A stretch of 64,000 nt of DNA from Bradysia coprophila. Its lineage: Eukaryota; Arthropoda; Insecta; Diptera; Sciaridae. The stretch lies in contig NW_023503313.1 in assembly GCF_014529535.1 (NCBI RefSeq), positions 4,996,206 to 5,060,205 on the forward strand, read 5' to 3'. The notes below the pieces were generated by a model, which saw nothing but the letters and a program-made list of their open reading frames with translations, was not told the DNA's origin and did no database searches. Position numbers and translations under genes: made by a program. Each line of letters begins with the position of its first letter. Positions within the stretch are counted from its first letter, which is position 1. Below, one piece after another: positions 35,546-47,800 of this stretch.

Positions 35546-36317
35546 CAGGCATGAGCGCCGACGGAAAAACCTCGGCGGCGGCTAGCCGAAAAAAATTTCT
35601 CGGCGGCGGCGAAAAAATCGGCTTGAGCCGGCTTAAAACGGCTCGGCTGGAGGTTCCTTTTAACTTTTTTTCAAAATAAAAACGTTTAGATAAATTCATG
35701 GAAAATGAACTAGTAAGCATGAAAATGAAATTGTACGGAAAGCGAAAATGTAGGTGGATTAGGTTGTTCAAAGTGCAAGTGGAACTGGTCTTGTTACAAG
35801 CAAGTCTCTTAAGTCTAAGGTTCACTAACACGTCAAGTTTTATTGCCTCAAAACTTGAACTAAATGGAAAATCATGCTCCGGTACACTCATTTAACTCAT
35901 TAAGAAAATGGTTTTCGAGAAGAAATCGAAAGCTCACGAAAATCAAGTAAAAATTGAAAAGAAAAAAAATCGAGAAAATTCGCAAAGATCGATAAAGTTT
36001 TCTCAAAACAACAAACTTAGAAGCGAGGACGTAATATACCATTCTGGAAAATTCATGAAAATTCAAGAAAATTTTCAAAATTTTCTTAATTTTGAAAAAT
36101 AAATTCAAAAAGTACTTGAGCTGCTTAGGATCAACAGGAATCTCGGTTTTCAAAATTATTTCACCCATTCACCTTTCGAAATCTTTATTTCAATTTCCAG
36201 CCGTTTCAAGCCGGCTTGAGCCGTGTTTTTGGCACCGGCTCGGCTGCGGCGCGGCTTGCTCAAAAATGGCCGGCGGCGGCTTGATCGGCGGCTTATTTTC
36301 GGCGGCGCTCATGCCTG
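35546..36317. mobile_element. 772-bp hAT-like element with GC-rich CGGCGG subterminal repeats
   Basis: The ends are CAGGCATGAGCGCCG and CGGCGCTCATGCCTG. They are flanked by a perfect 8-bp duplication CCAGTATC at 35538-35545 and 36318-36325. Both arms are rich in CGGCGGCGGC and AGCCGGCTTGAGCCG-type repeats; the middle is AT-rich. No transposase is seen. The GC-rich arms contrast sharply with the AT-rich surroundings. Confidence 0.92.
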
Positions 36318-36546
36318 CCAGTATCCACTAAAATGCGACCAAATTTCTCGGTAAAAAATACTTATTTTCAATCTTACTGAAGGAACATACCTATGTAAAT
36401 GTAAGGTTCCTGAACAAATCATTTCATCAACATTTTTCGACTATGTTTTGCTTCATACCATCAGAAAGGTGGAGGAGCGAACGAAAAATTTGCCTGGAAT
36501 GGAGCCTAACTGTTGAAAGTGTACTTAAAAAGAAAAGTACTGCGAG

Positions 36547-37521
36547 TAGGGAATGTAACCGGGAAATTAAAAACCGGGAAAAACCGGTTAACCGGTTTAC
36601 CATTTCCCGGGAATTTTTTTTTCATTTACCGGTTAACCGACCTTCAAAAATTGAATGATTTTTACATTTTTCCTTTGCAATAATACCTTGAATTGAATTA
36701 TTCTTCTAGTTGCATTACAGCATTACATCTGATTTGAACTCGTTGTGAACATTTTCATCACATTTTCATCGTAAATTGCACCTCAAGATCAGCCCTAGAC
36801 TGAGAAAAAAGGATCAGTTTATTTTGCGTTGCTGAGCTGGACAATCATGCTGTAATTTCTATTGTAATTGAATTTTCACCACAGTCCAATCAAAAGAAAA
36901 TGCAGCATAATTGTCGATCTTAGCAACGCAAAATGTGTCATTTGTACTTAGCCAAAGCACTGTGCGATGACTTAGCCTTAAGTTTGCAACTCTGAAATTG
37001 ATGTTCTTTAGAAAGTCTACAGAATTCGAAGTTTAAAAGATCGTGTTACTACATCTTTAAGAAACCAATTGAAGCAACGTCCGTCAAAAATTCATGAAAA
37101 CAGTTCAATAAGGAGCTTACCTTACATTTATTTCCTTTCTCAGCATCTCGCTCAGCATAGTAAAAAATTCAATCTTTACACTGTCCAACAGAAATTTTGA
37201 AACTAGTTCACACGATCGATTTCCGATATTTCTGTTGAAATATGTAGATATGAAATTCGTTATCATCCTGAAAAATGCAAATAAAGGAACGGTAAACTCA
37301 TTTCTGAAGGGCTTCGCGAGCACAATAAGCCACTTAGTAGGGGTAGGATAAAAGCATTTGTCATCGGTGCAAGTTACAAACTCCCAACTCATCCAAAAAA
37401 ATGTCTAAACGAGTACAGAATGTACTATTCATTTCCCGGGAAATTTCCCGGGAAATTTTTTCTCATTTACCGTTTTTCCCGTTTCCCGGTTTTTCAAAAT
37501 CGACGGTAAATGCATTCCCTA
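36547..37521. mobile_element. 975-bp hAT-like element with TAGGGAATG ends
   Basis: TAGGGAATG and CATTCCCTA termini are flanked by a perfect 8-bp duplication ACTGCGAG (36539-36546 and 37522-37529). Subterminal clusters of CCGGGAAA / TTTCCCGG and CCGGTTAACCGG fill both ends. A minus-strand frame at 37117-37392 (PTPTKWLIVLAKPFRNEF...) may be a scrap of hAT transposase, comparing the usual TRWLS block; this is tentative. Confidence 0.9.
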
Positions 37522-38033
37522 ACTGCGAGCGAAAACAAAATTGACTAGTAAATGTGCAGACGTTTCACGGTGCGGCTGAACAACTTTTTTTTCGAAAAGT
37601 TCGTAAACATGGGGTGTTCTTCTTAAAAATGATTGGGGAGATCCTAACGATTATTTTTCCCGTTATCGTTAATGTATTTTTTTGGTTTATAAGCACAATT
37701 TTAAGGAGTAGACCCGTTTTCGACGAGCTTTAAGGAAATTTCGACCATCGAAATTTCGATGGTTATGTGGGTTTTCCCGGTATTTTTTTAGCTAATAGGT
37801 CCGAGCTATTTTTTTCAATTGTTTCATAAAGATTCCATCCATAACTTTCGATTGATACCAAACAAGACATATAAAGACTCGACTAAAGGAGCCGGAACTG
37901 ATTTCCTCTCGAGAAATACCGATTTTTTATGAAATAATGGAACTCGGTAAAGTGTTTCACAGCAGGAAATCTCATTAATTCAATTTTTTTAATTTCCTTA
38001 TTACTTTTGCAAGAGAAAGAGACTCTAACCTTC

Positions 38034-38809
38034 ACAACAGTACCCTACACACGCTGTTTAAACTTTTGGATCAGGAGTAGGATCACTTTCTTCGAGCAGT
38101 TTTAAGGGAGTTACAAACATTTTGCAACAAAAAAAAGTTGGTTTTATACAAAAAATTAGTATTTATTGTCCATTTTCAATGTGTGATGTTACAAAATGAA
38201 ACCAAAGAGTTAACAATATTCAGTGAAGACGCCATTAAGTGGGCAAGGTCGTGTTACGTTGAACGTGAGACTAAAAAGGGAGAAACAGCTCTTGAACAAG
38301 GTTGATATTTTGCGTTCAACATGTTCCATCGGATGTCTAAAGTATGTAAAGGCTTTTGATGATTTCCGCGCTGTTGTAGATTCTTGTTTCGGCATAAATC
38401 TTAACACTAACTACAATACTCATACAGGGAATTTTATGAAAAATTATGAAGCTTTGGAAATTTCAGTCACACCAAAAGCACACGCCGTGTTTCATCATGT
38501 GCCACAATTCTGTAACAAGTATAATAAGGCACTCGGAAAAATATAAGGTGGATCCATCTCACGGCAATTATTCTAAGCGACTTTTTCAGGCTGTGTCTGA
38601 AATCAATTCCTTTCATACATAAAACAAGGAGAAGAGATTTATATTTTCGTTTTTTTAAATATATTGAAAATGGACAATAAATACTAAATTTTTGTATAAA
38701 ACCAACTTTTTTTTGTTGCAAAATGTGTGTAACTCCCTTAAAACTGCTCGAAGAAAGTGATCCTACTCCTGATTCAAAAGTTTAAACAGCGTGTGTAGGG
38801 TACTGTTGT
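38034..38809. mobile_element. Deletion derivative of a DNA transposon with about 145-bp terminal inverted repeats
   Basis: Arms beginning ACAACAGTACCCTACACACG (38034) and their inverted copy ending at 38809 are about 145 bp and nearly identical. They include GTTTAAACTTTTG, AGGAGTAGGATCAC and GGACAATAAATACTAA-like segments. The interior carries a remnant of coding sequence. I see no clear target duplication. Confidence 0.8.
38223..38640 (+). pseudogene. Transposase C-terminal fragment
   Basis: The frame 38223-38546 contains NYEALEISVTPKAHAVFHHV and PQFCNKYNKALGKI. Past its stop it continues in related form (VDPSHGNYSKRLFQAVSEIN, 38548-38610). This resembles the C-terminal block (SxTPKxHxxxxHxxxF...GLG..SEQ..E) of a transposase type common in invertebrate and fish genomes. 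The SEQ/E portion is missing, so the gene is internally deleted. Family recall only; the superfamily is not certain. Confidence 0.5.
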
Positions 38810-38872
38810 ACCTGTTTTTTTTTTTTGAATCGGACACACCATTTTTGTTCCCGGACGTTTATGGTGCTATCT

Positions 38873-40344
38873 ACAGACCTCGCACTCAAAAATGGCGTGC
38901 CTTATTAAGGAAATAAGGAGGTTTTTTAAAAAAATAAGGAGAAAATAAGGAATTTTTCGGTTGAAATTAAGGAGAAAATAAGGAGCTTGGAAGTAAATTT
39001 TTGGGTAAAAATCTTGATGATTTTTTATACGCACACCCCCTGCACGCTTTTTTAGGCTCATAATCAAAAATTACGAAGTTTTTCAAAAATTCCCATACCC
39101 ATATTCAACGATTTTACACTAATTTAATCCACTTAAATCCACTTAAACGCAATGGGCCACGTTCAGAAACGAAACGTTCATGACATCTGGGTAAACTTTC
39201 ACGACCAAAGTACATCGTGAGAAATCTAACCTCAAAGTTAAACTTGACAGCGTTAACTCAACGAAACGAATGTTCACTCAGTGAAGAATTTTTCGTTCCT
39301 GAACGCGGCCTATGAATTACCATGGTTTAATAGTAAAAGTTAATTTGAAATTATTAACCTTAGCTTACCGCTACTTTCTTATACCATGTCAATTGTTTAT
39401 TTTGTGGACTGTGAATATTTACGTGTAAATATTAATGCAAATAATCCACACAACCCACAAAATAAGACTATGGCTCTTTACAACATTCCATTGGTTGTAG
39501 GTCGTGTTTTGAACCTCAGGATAAAACTGTACATTTCTCAATATGCTACATTCCTTAATTTTCTTTTAGGTGAAGTAGAGATTTGAGGTCAGAATTATAT
39601 CAAATTTGTAAACAACACAATAATTTGATCAAATGAATTTAAGTTTATGTAGGTCTTGTTTTTTTGTGTGATCTACCACCAAATAGTTTGTTGGGAAAGT
39701 TTCCCTCTTAGTACATCAGTGAAATAATAAAATAATGATTCTTCCCATAGATGACTTGGAACAGGTAGATTCCATTGACCTTTTCAAGCCTCCAACAGGT
39801 CGCACACAAGTGGCGTCCACCAAAATTTTGAAACTTTGGGAGCCCCTCCCCCACTGTGCTCTATTGTCGTTAGATTGTTTCTTAGACTGACTTTTTGTAA
39901 AGTCGATGCTTTAACTGACTTAGTATGACCGCGCTTTTTAGCGTGAGACAGAGGCAATTCTTTCCAAACATTCGTCCGTTACCTTCAATTCTACCCTCCC
40001 TCCCCTTCTTCAACACCGCTCTTCCCATTGAGTGGGAAGGTAGCAAAATTACTGTAATCCACGTGGATATTTTTCTTCAGTAAAATCGACAACAAGGAAC
40101 TACATTTCTATGGTTTGTTTACTAGCAGTAGGAGATCGGGTGAAGATTTACGATGACCCTATTGCTCAGTATTCTGCCGCGCAGCGATTTTTTTTTATTA
40201 TCTGTTATCCAAAAATGTAGTTTTCTCGTCAAAATTATTGAAAAATAAGGAAAAAAAAGGAACTTTTTCAAAAATAAGGAGGAATAAGGTGGTTTTTTCA
40301 AAAATAAGGAAAATCAGGAAAATAAGGAGTAGTACGACCCCTGT
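38873..40344. mobile_element. Possible element bounded by AAATAAGGA repeat clusters
   Basis: Clusters of AAATAAGGA-type repeats occupy 38905-38985 and, in the same sense, 40235-40335. Outside them CAGACCTCGCAC and GTACGACCCCTG form weak inverted ends, with TATCTA adjacent on both sides. The layout copies the repeat-filled hAT-like elements nearby, but the ends are degenerate. Confidence 0.4.
39154..39310. mobile_element. Short inverted-repeat element, GGCCACGTTCAG ends
   Basis: GGGCCACGTTCAGAAACGAAA at the left is inverted at the right as GGCCGCGTTCAGGAACGAAA (two or three differences). It is about 157 bp and nested between the AAATAAGGA clusters. Confidence 0.55.
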
Positions 40345-40565
40345 ATCTATCAACTACCAAAAATTACCGACTACCAAATTTTCGATTTATAAATATAATC
40401 TATGATCTGTGACGCAGATACCTGGACAGACAGACGAAGTGTCCACAATAGGATTTTCTTCTAAAAGAAAAAAGACCTAACAACTGAAATCGGCAATGCC
40501 ATTATCATTTTCCAACTACGTTCAATGCGCCGCAGGATTTTTTTTTAAATTAGATTCTTTTGATT

Positions 40566-40821
40566 AAAGTCGGAGCATTATAATTTGATCGATTCTACTT
40601 ATTTAATTCATTTTTAAATAATTGTAGTTTTCGAAGAAACCATTTCGAAAACATTACAGTATAAAAGCATAGACACGTGCATTTGAACGGATTACCCGCA
40701 GGTAACAGCTCTAATGCGCATGTGTAAGCTTTTATACTGTAATGTTTTCGAAATGATTTCTTGAAAAACTACAATTATTTAAAAATGAATAGAATCGATC
40801 AAATTATAATGCTTCGACTTT
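40566..40821. mobile_element. 256-bp fold-back MITE
   Basis: Inverted arms of about 105 bases start AAAGTCGGAGCATTATAATT and include ATTTCGAAAACATTACAGTA. They surround a centre of about 45 bases containing CACGTGC. ATT borders both ends and may be a 3-bp duplication. Confidence 0.8.
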
Positions 40822-40868
40822 ATTTTAAGACATATAATTATAATTTTTCTTATGAGTAAATCTGGATT

Positions 40869-40910
40869 CGCAGGTGGGAATTAGAGGGGCGCAGAAAATT
40901 CCCACCTGCG
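40869..40910. repeat. 14-bp perfect palindrome CGCAGGTGGGAATT
   Basis: CGCAGGTGGGAATT at 40869-40882 and its exact complement at 40897-40910 are separated by 14 bases. It may be the ends of a collapsed transposon. Confidence 0.6.
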
Positions 40911-41706
40911 ATGTTCCTTAGTTTAGTCCCTGCGTTGAACCCCTATTGAAGCAAGGATTCGATGAGCACCATACTGGTCAAAAATCCGGATTGCATGGCT
41001 AGCCGATTGTTCAAAGAATTCGCAATATCACTATTAACAGGAAACGACACGCCGGTTTTCGGTTTTCGGAAAATATTTGCCTGAACTGTAATTTGGGCAA
41101 TTTTTCCTGAAAATTAATTTCTTTAAAATATAGTTGTGTACAGCAACCTTGACAGCAACGCGCTGACAGTGCTATGGTATAGTTATTATTTCAGTCACAA
41201 ATTATATTTTATTCCTTAAGTCCACCCGAAATGATCAAACATACTTACATAACTATACAAATTCACTGATGTGATGAATGCTCATATTGAGTTCCAGATC
41301 TTCGTGTGATAGTTTTTCTCTGATTCATCTAGCGTAATTTAGAATATGTCGTATAAGCTGAGTGTAGTAGTGACGTTTGGTAGTGGTTTTACTTAACGTA
41401 AATCAATATGAAACGGTGTCTTTATTGAGATTTCTATCAGTGTCGTGGCGTTGTAATAAGTTTTTTTTCAATGTTTTCGTATTTTTTTGTGGAACTTGAG
41501 CAGTAATTGTAGATCTTCAGCTGGTCGATACTTTTTTATATATGCAATTAGCTTTATTAGAAGACATTAGGGTCACGGTTTTCATTCTGCACACATTGCA
41601 AAAAATTTTGTTGCTATAAACAAAAGATCAGTGCTGCTCGATTTCATTGACTCTGCTGTTTGCAGTGCAATAGAAAACCATTTTCGATTGTTAAATCTAT
41701 AGTAAC

Positions 41707-41712
41707 TTTATT
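41707..41712 (-). terminator. Poly(A) signal of the small GTPase gene
   Basis: AATAAA on the minus strand, about 92 nt beyond the stop codon. Confidence 0.55.
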
Positions 41713-41803
41713 TTATAAATGCTACAAATACATACTAATGATCTATGAAAATATTTATAAAAAAAAGAAATTAAAATAAATTGATCGCTTAACGTGTGAA
41801 TGC

Positions 41804-44800
41804 TTAAATGCTAAGTGAAGGACGTTTTTTCCGGTCTTTCGTGTTTTTACCAAAAATATTACCTAAAACCTAAACAGGAAAAAGAAAAGTTGTGTGATTA
41901 GAAATGTGGAAAACCAGCGATTGTTTCCGAATTATAAGAAGTCACCATCCAATCAATCCAATCCAATCAATATATTATTACTTCTGCATGCACTATCAAA
42001 TTTCAGGGATAAAACTACCAACTACAAGTCCCTACAGTTATACTCCAGCCATCTATTGTCTTTTGTTTTGTTCGAACAACTGAGGGCGCGTATTACTGCA
42101 CAGTTTTGTGGATTTTTATTCTGATTATAAACCACGAAGAGAAAAAATATTCTAGCACGTCAGGATCATGAGCTATTCCAGTTTTAAGTTAATTGAAAAT
42201 AACATCGGTGTGAGAGAGTCGAAACTATTTGTCTCGCTGGCTCCAATGTAATTACGATGTAACTTAAAACAGGAACAGCTCATGATCCTGACGTCCTAGA
42301 ATATTTTTTCTCTTCGTGGTTTATAATCAGTTTATGATATTTTGGCGGAAAATTTAAATTTGGTAGGGCGAAGACTTTTAAAACTTTTAAAGTAGTAAAT
42401 TCGTTGAAATTGTGACTTCTTATAATTCTGACACTGGAATAGTACATTACCGGCTTGTTGGGACATTTTTTGTTGAGACGTGTTGGAAGGTTGTATTGGA
42501 ATGCATCCCACACGTCAAAACAAAAAAAAATGCCCAGCAAGACAGTTGGGTACTTTGCTGTCTATCGGCCAGAAAATGCGAAAAACTGGTATGAGTCGTT
42601 GTCTGGCCGCAAGACAACAAAATAAATTCGAATCGCAACTATTGGTAAAAGGAAACAAACCTTAGAAACGCTATTTACACCTAATTTACGTCGAATAGGA
42701 AGTGCTCGTAGTAATTGTACCGATCGGGCTTCTCTTAGAAACGATTGAAATGCTAACGAAACACCGGCAAAACTTTCGGCCGCTGACACTTCATAGAATT
42801 GGCAGGCAAATTTCAATGATAATTCCTGTCCCTCATTTACTGTGATGGTTCTGTGAAGCAGAGAAAAATAATAAAATAATTTTTTTTTTTTTATAAATAT
42901 CATCTCCGCTCGACTTGTTGCAACTATATATATTTTTGTACACTAAATGTTGACATTTCAAATAAAATAAAAAATTTTATAAAATAAAATAAACGGCCGA
43001 TTTCCGATCATGAATATTTTAATCCAAAGAGAAAATCAGAATTTCTTTAAATTAGAACATTTTAAAAGCAAAATGCGTAGGTTGAAGGTAATGTACCTCT
43101 TCTCTGTTTTCCAAAGTGTAAATATAAGAATTAACTAGAAGGTCATTTGTGGCATTTCTGTGGCTAAAGATAGAGAGACATGTTAAAATGTACAATGTGC
43201 ATGCATGCATTGAGGTTATCTTGTGCTTGATGTTTTTTGTATATAAATATAAATTCTTTTCTTCTTCTTTTTTTTTCGTGTGTTTCAATTTTACGTACAC
43301 ACATAGATATATAAAATGCTCCACATAATACATTTTATTTTATATAATAATAATATGCAAAATACACATTCTCCTGTCAGGTTAAATTATATTAAGATCG
43401 AAGATTCCTATCTGAAACAGACTAGATAACTAGTTTGCGCGGCAAATAATTCAATGTTCCATTATGTATACGCGCACAAGACTATTTGAAGTTGAACTAT
43501 TTGAACATGAAATTTAAAACTGAATAAACTGCTATTGGTGATGTTAAGAAGCTCCTTATGGGTAATAAACGTTAAATATATTACCCGTCGCCTATGATAT
43601 GTATTTTGTACAGTACGGAGAAGAAGAAGATGATGGACAAAAAAAAAACAACAACAACACAAACCAACAACATTCGACTGATATAAGAGTCACATAAAAA
43701 TTACAAATTTATGTCCATCTTTTCAATCATGCATGTAATGGGGTTTAATTTATTGAAGTCTCTGCACGTTTGATAATTATTGTAATTCAAATGAGTTAGT
43801 GGTCATAATTTCTTTTTTTTGCGTGTTACAGAGCCGATGTTTCTGTTCTCGGTTGTTGTTGCTTTTTCTCTCCGACTTTCAACCCATCAAGACAAAACAA
43901 ATTGTTTGGAGAACATTTCGCGTCTCGGAAGATGTGAATAATAGATAACAATAAAAATAAATGTCGATTCCATATGAGTGTAGTGTTTGCACAACAACTC
44001 TGGGAGGTCAATTTGAAATGCGAGTGATAAATTGGTAGTTTCGGTGTGTAAAATTTGTAATATTACATCATTTTCGATGACCTCTGGCGATGGGGATACA
44101 GGTAGTGCACACGATTTAAAAGGGGCTTTCTCAGCGAGAAAATGGACCACGTTAAACCGGAAAGATCAATTTTAAGGACTGCAAGGTTATCGTCGATCTT
44201 GTTTTTGTTTGTCCAGGTAAGTCTAGTGGTAGACACATTTTGCTCGACAATATAATTTAGTGGACCAGCTTAGGCAAAAAATCATGCAACTTAGAAAATC
44301 GTTATAACGATGATTGTAGGTTGTTCCGTATCGATTCCTGATTCTAAATTGATGTGGGGCCAAGACGGCAGCTCAATGGTTCTCTGGTGAGCGGCCGTTA
44401 TGTCCCTTTTTTCTATGATTTTTCGTTCGTAAGCGAGAAGAGATATCACTCCACTCCAAAAAGATAAGTTATAGAGAAAAGTCTAAAAAAAATTTGATGA
44501 CATTTATTTTTTGACATTTGAATCCAAAATGGCGGAAAAAATTGGTCAAAGTCGAAAAATATTTTTTTCTCAAAGGAAAATCTCTGAATTGTGGACTTTT
44601 TGGATTATAGAACTGGTCAGATCCTAAAATTTAGCCATTATCATCTGGATATTCAGGATTATTCAAAGTCATCTTAACAATCCCGTAAGTTCAAACGATA
44701 TCCTAAGAAACCTCAAAATTCTAGAACTGGGAAGATGGTAGATCATGTTGGATGGAGGAATTTTGAGAACCAAAATACTACCATCTCATTAACAACAGAA

Positions 44801-47800
44801 TATCAGAAGGAAACCCAGAAAAACGTGACAAATCCTTCAAATTAAAACCTCAGATATCCTTCATAATACTAACGTTCTAGAGCTGGGAACATATTGTGCA
44901 TGTGCAGTGACATAATTTTTGGAACTGACCCACTACCACCTCAATAGTTCAATGAATACTGAAGAGAATCCAAAAAAAACTCAGAGATCCTTCCAAATCC
45001 TTAAATTCTAGAACATGTTTCCGTGAAAATATGAAACTCGGTTACACCTTGAGTTACTAAAATTTACAGAAAATACAACTTTAGGTCGATTGTCATGGAA
45101 ATACGTGTGAATTTCGATGTATTTTTACATGAAGAATATGTGGTGACTTCACTGTTACGGACATATCTCCGGAACGAGCTGCCCGATTTCAATAAATAAA
45201 AAACGAAAACGTAGCTCTTTAAATTCTCTATAAACCTTTTGAAGATTTTTTTTTGCGAATTTACAGTCTTTCTATCGGTTTCAGAGATTTTCCTTTGAGA
45301 AAATTTTTTTTTTCGACTTTGCCCAAGTTTTTCCGCCATTTTGGATTCAAATGTCAGAAAAAAAATTAGACTTTTCTCTATAACTTGTCCTTTGGAAGTG
45401 GATTGATATCTCTTCTCGCTTACGAATGAAGAATCATAGAAAAAAAGGGACATAACGGCCGCTCACCAGAGAACCATTGAGCTGCGGCCTTGGCCCCACA
45501 TCAATTTAAAATCAGGAATCGATACGGAACAGCCTACAATCGTTATGACGATTTTCTAAGATGCACGATTAAGCCCTTTTTTCAGCCTAAGCAGGTCCAC
45601 TAATTAGTCTAAGTGCTCGAGTGTTCTGAAGTGTTATGAAACCTACGCAGCATGCGTCTAGTTATCCCAAAACCACTTGCAGTGTAGGTGTGACGCAAGT
45701 CCTGTTATCCACTTACAAAAGAACTGATATCGGTGTAGGTGACGCTTACAGATTCTACACGCAAAAAGATATGCGTCACAAATGGCAGCTGATGAGCAAA
45801 GTACGCGAAAGTTTTATCAACAAAAATCTTACCAGAAAAATTTTAAGAAGAAAATTATAATAAAAAAGTTTGCGTCAAAAAGTGGCACTAACGTAGGGCC
45901 ATGATTTATCGTTGTCTAATTACGATAAAATGGAAATTAAAGTCAGAAGACATACCCTGCATCCCTACTTCCAAATCATCTCCAAACATCTCGAACTGTC
46001 TGGTTACCATTATCACGATATTTCTGTAATTTTTTTCGATGACTCAAATAACTAATCATCAGTGGTGCGATTTAGGATTACCTCCTACAACCGAATAATT
46101 TCCTAAAATATCCCGATTTATTCACCAAGAGAAATGCCAACAAGTCAACTTCAAATGCAGCGGCCACTTCAGCCATCGACACACAAAACTACAGTCAGTG
46201 TTATCATCCACACATCTCTTACCTCGAATGATCCAAATCTCTTTTGTTGCCCAGCAATAAGGCCGTATAGTAAGATGGTAGTTTCAGTTTACTCAGCTGC
46301 TGTAAATAATCTTCAGCATCGGCAAAACTCGATTTGTCGCATATGGAATAAACTACCAGAAACGCATCACCCCATCGAATGTGTTCGTACAAACAGCCAG
46401 TTTTCTGTAAAAAAAGAGACAATTTTGTTTCACTCACAAAATGTTCCAATAAACCGAATTCCTATTTTCGTGAATTGGATCGGTCTTTTCGGATTGATTT
46501 ACTGTCCGAGTGTAAAGCACACGCCGAAGATTAAATTTCTTTGTGGAATACCAGGAAAAAAGAACATTTTAAATCTGAATGTTAGAACAAAGGTTCCAAT
46601 TAAACAAACAAATTTCTTGGTATATATCGCGATCCAAAATGTTTATTATCATAACAAATAAACAAACGAAAAAAAGACGAAGAACCGGATGACCATTTGT
46701 GTTTTCAGAGAGCTTCGTACTTTTCTCACGATTCCAATAAACAAAATTATCCAGATTGTCTTGCCAGGATCAAGATAGGAATAATGCGAATATTATTGAA
46801 ATTGAAGCCGGTATAATATTTTCGGTCTGTAAAACGTTTTGTTTATCTTTTGTTTCCTTAAATCTCTCGGTATGGGCATTTATATATAGGTATACCCAAC
46901 GCTCTCTCATTGATATACCACATAAAAATATCCATATCCGAGTCTGTGGCTCCATTTTCATATTTTGAAATAAGTAAATTTTGAAGCTGATCAAATGGGA
47001 TCTATTTATATAACTTAGAAAAATAACCGTCACTACTAATAGCTTTAAACGTACCGCACATTTTGATGTATCCATTATCTCAACTTCTGTCGTTACACTA
47101 TCGAATGTAACACTATGTCGGTACAAGAAATCTGTAAAGAAAAATCAAAAAACGAATTTATACGTATAAGACAATGAGGCATTATTTCATTGATGTTTTT
47201 ATTTTATTTCAATATTAAATCGAAACTCTATGGATTCATCGTTTTCTTCTGGCACAAATTACATCCGAATAGAAGTAGGATTTACAACCATTGGAGAGCT
47301 TTAACATTTTAATGTTTTTTTTTTTCTTTTCACTATCCTCTTTTTTTTCCTCCTCTTGTTAGTCCGGGCCCTTCTGTCAATCTGCTTGCTTTAAGTTGTT
47401 CGCAATTTTTTCTTTATCTCATGTGATTGAGCATTAGGGCGTATCGAATTTTGCAAATTTGAAGGACCGCGATAGCCTGTGTGCGGAAAACGTATATCAT
47501 CGAAAACTGTGTCCGGGCATGTGGTTGATGGATCCAATGGAGCCATGGAAGAAGTCCCCCCGGGCGACTTTAAGTTTCCGATGGTCATAATTCGGAAAGT
47601 TGAGAGTATTTTTAAAAACAATGTTCTAGCGGGATGTAGAGCTTTGAAAACTCTACAAATCTACCGAAGAAACCTGTGGTCCAAAAGGTGTCACTGCCAA
47701 GATTGCCTAACATCGAAAATGTGACCTTTTGGTTTTTGACTTATATTTCCTGAGAGACAAATGATTTTTTTTAGCCTGTGGTATGAGGTGGTAGAGGAGG

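Larger units (their letters stand above)
34176..41803. other. 7.6-kb gene-free, transposon-rich spacer
   Basis: It begins with the AT-rich MTHFSD-like 3' untranslated region (AATAAA at 34578-34583; a short GAA run near 34733-34750) and ends with the 3' untranslated region of the minus-strand GTPase gene. Between them are two hAT-like elements with 8-bp duplications, a fold-back element carrying a transposase scrap, an AAATAAGGA-repeat element and smaller palindromes. No host gene is seen. Confidence 0.65.

Noticed and set aside
42562..42660. Read-through extension of the GTPase exon past 42661 to a stop at 42562
   Set aside because: A good GT donor at 42660 and a downstream exon at 41804-41869 that continues in phase and gives the family-typical VLGNIFGK...KKRPSLSI end make splicing far more likely. 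Read-through cannot be formally excluded as an isoform.
46134..46661. 175-codon plus-strand frame
   Set aside because: It is antisense to the GTPase exon at 46223-46404 and has no family resemblance.
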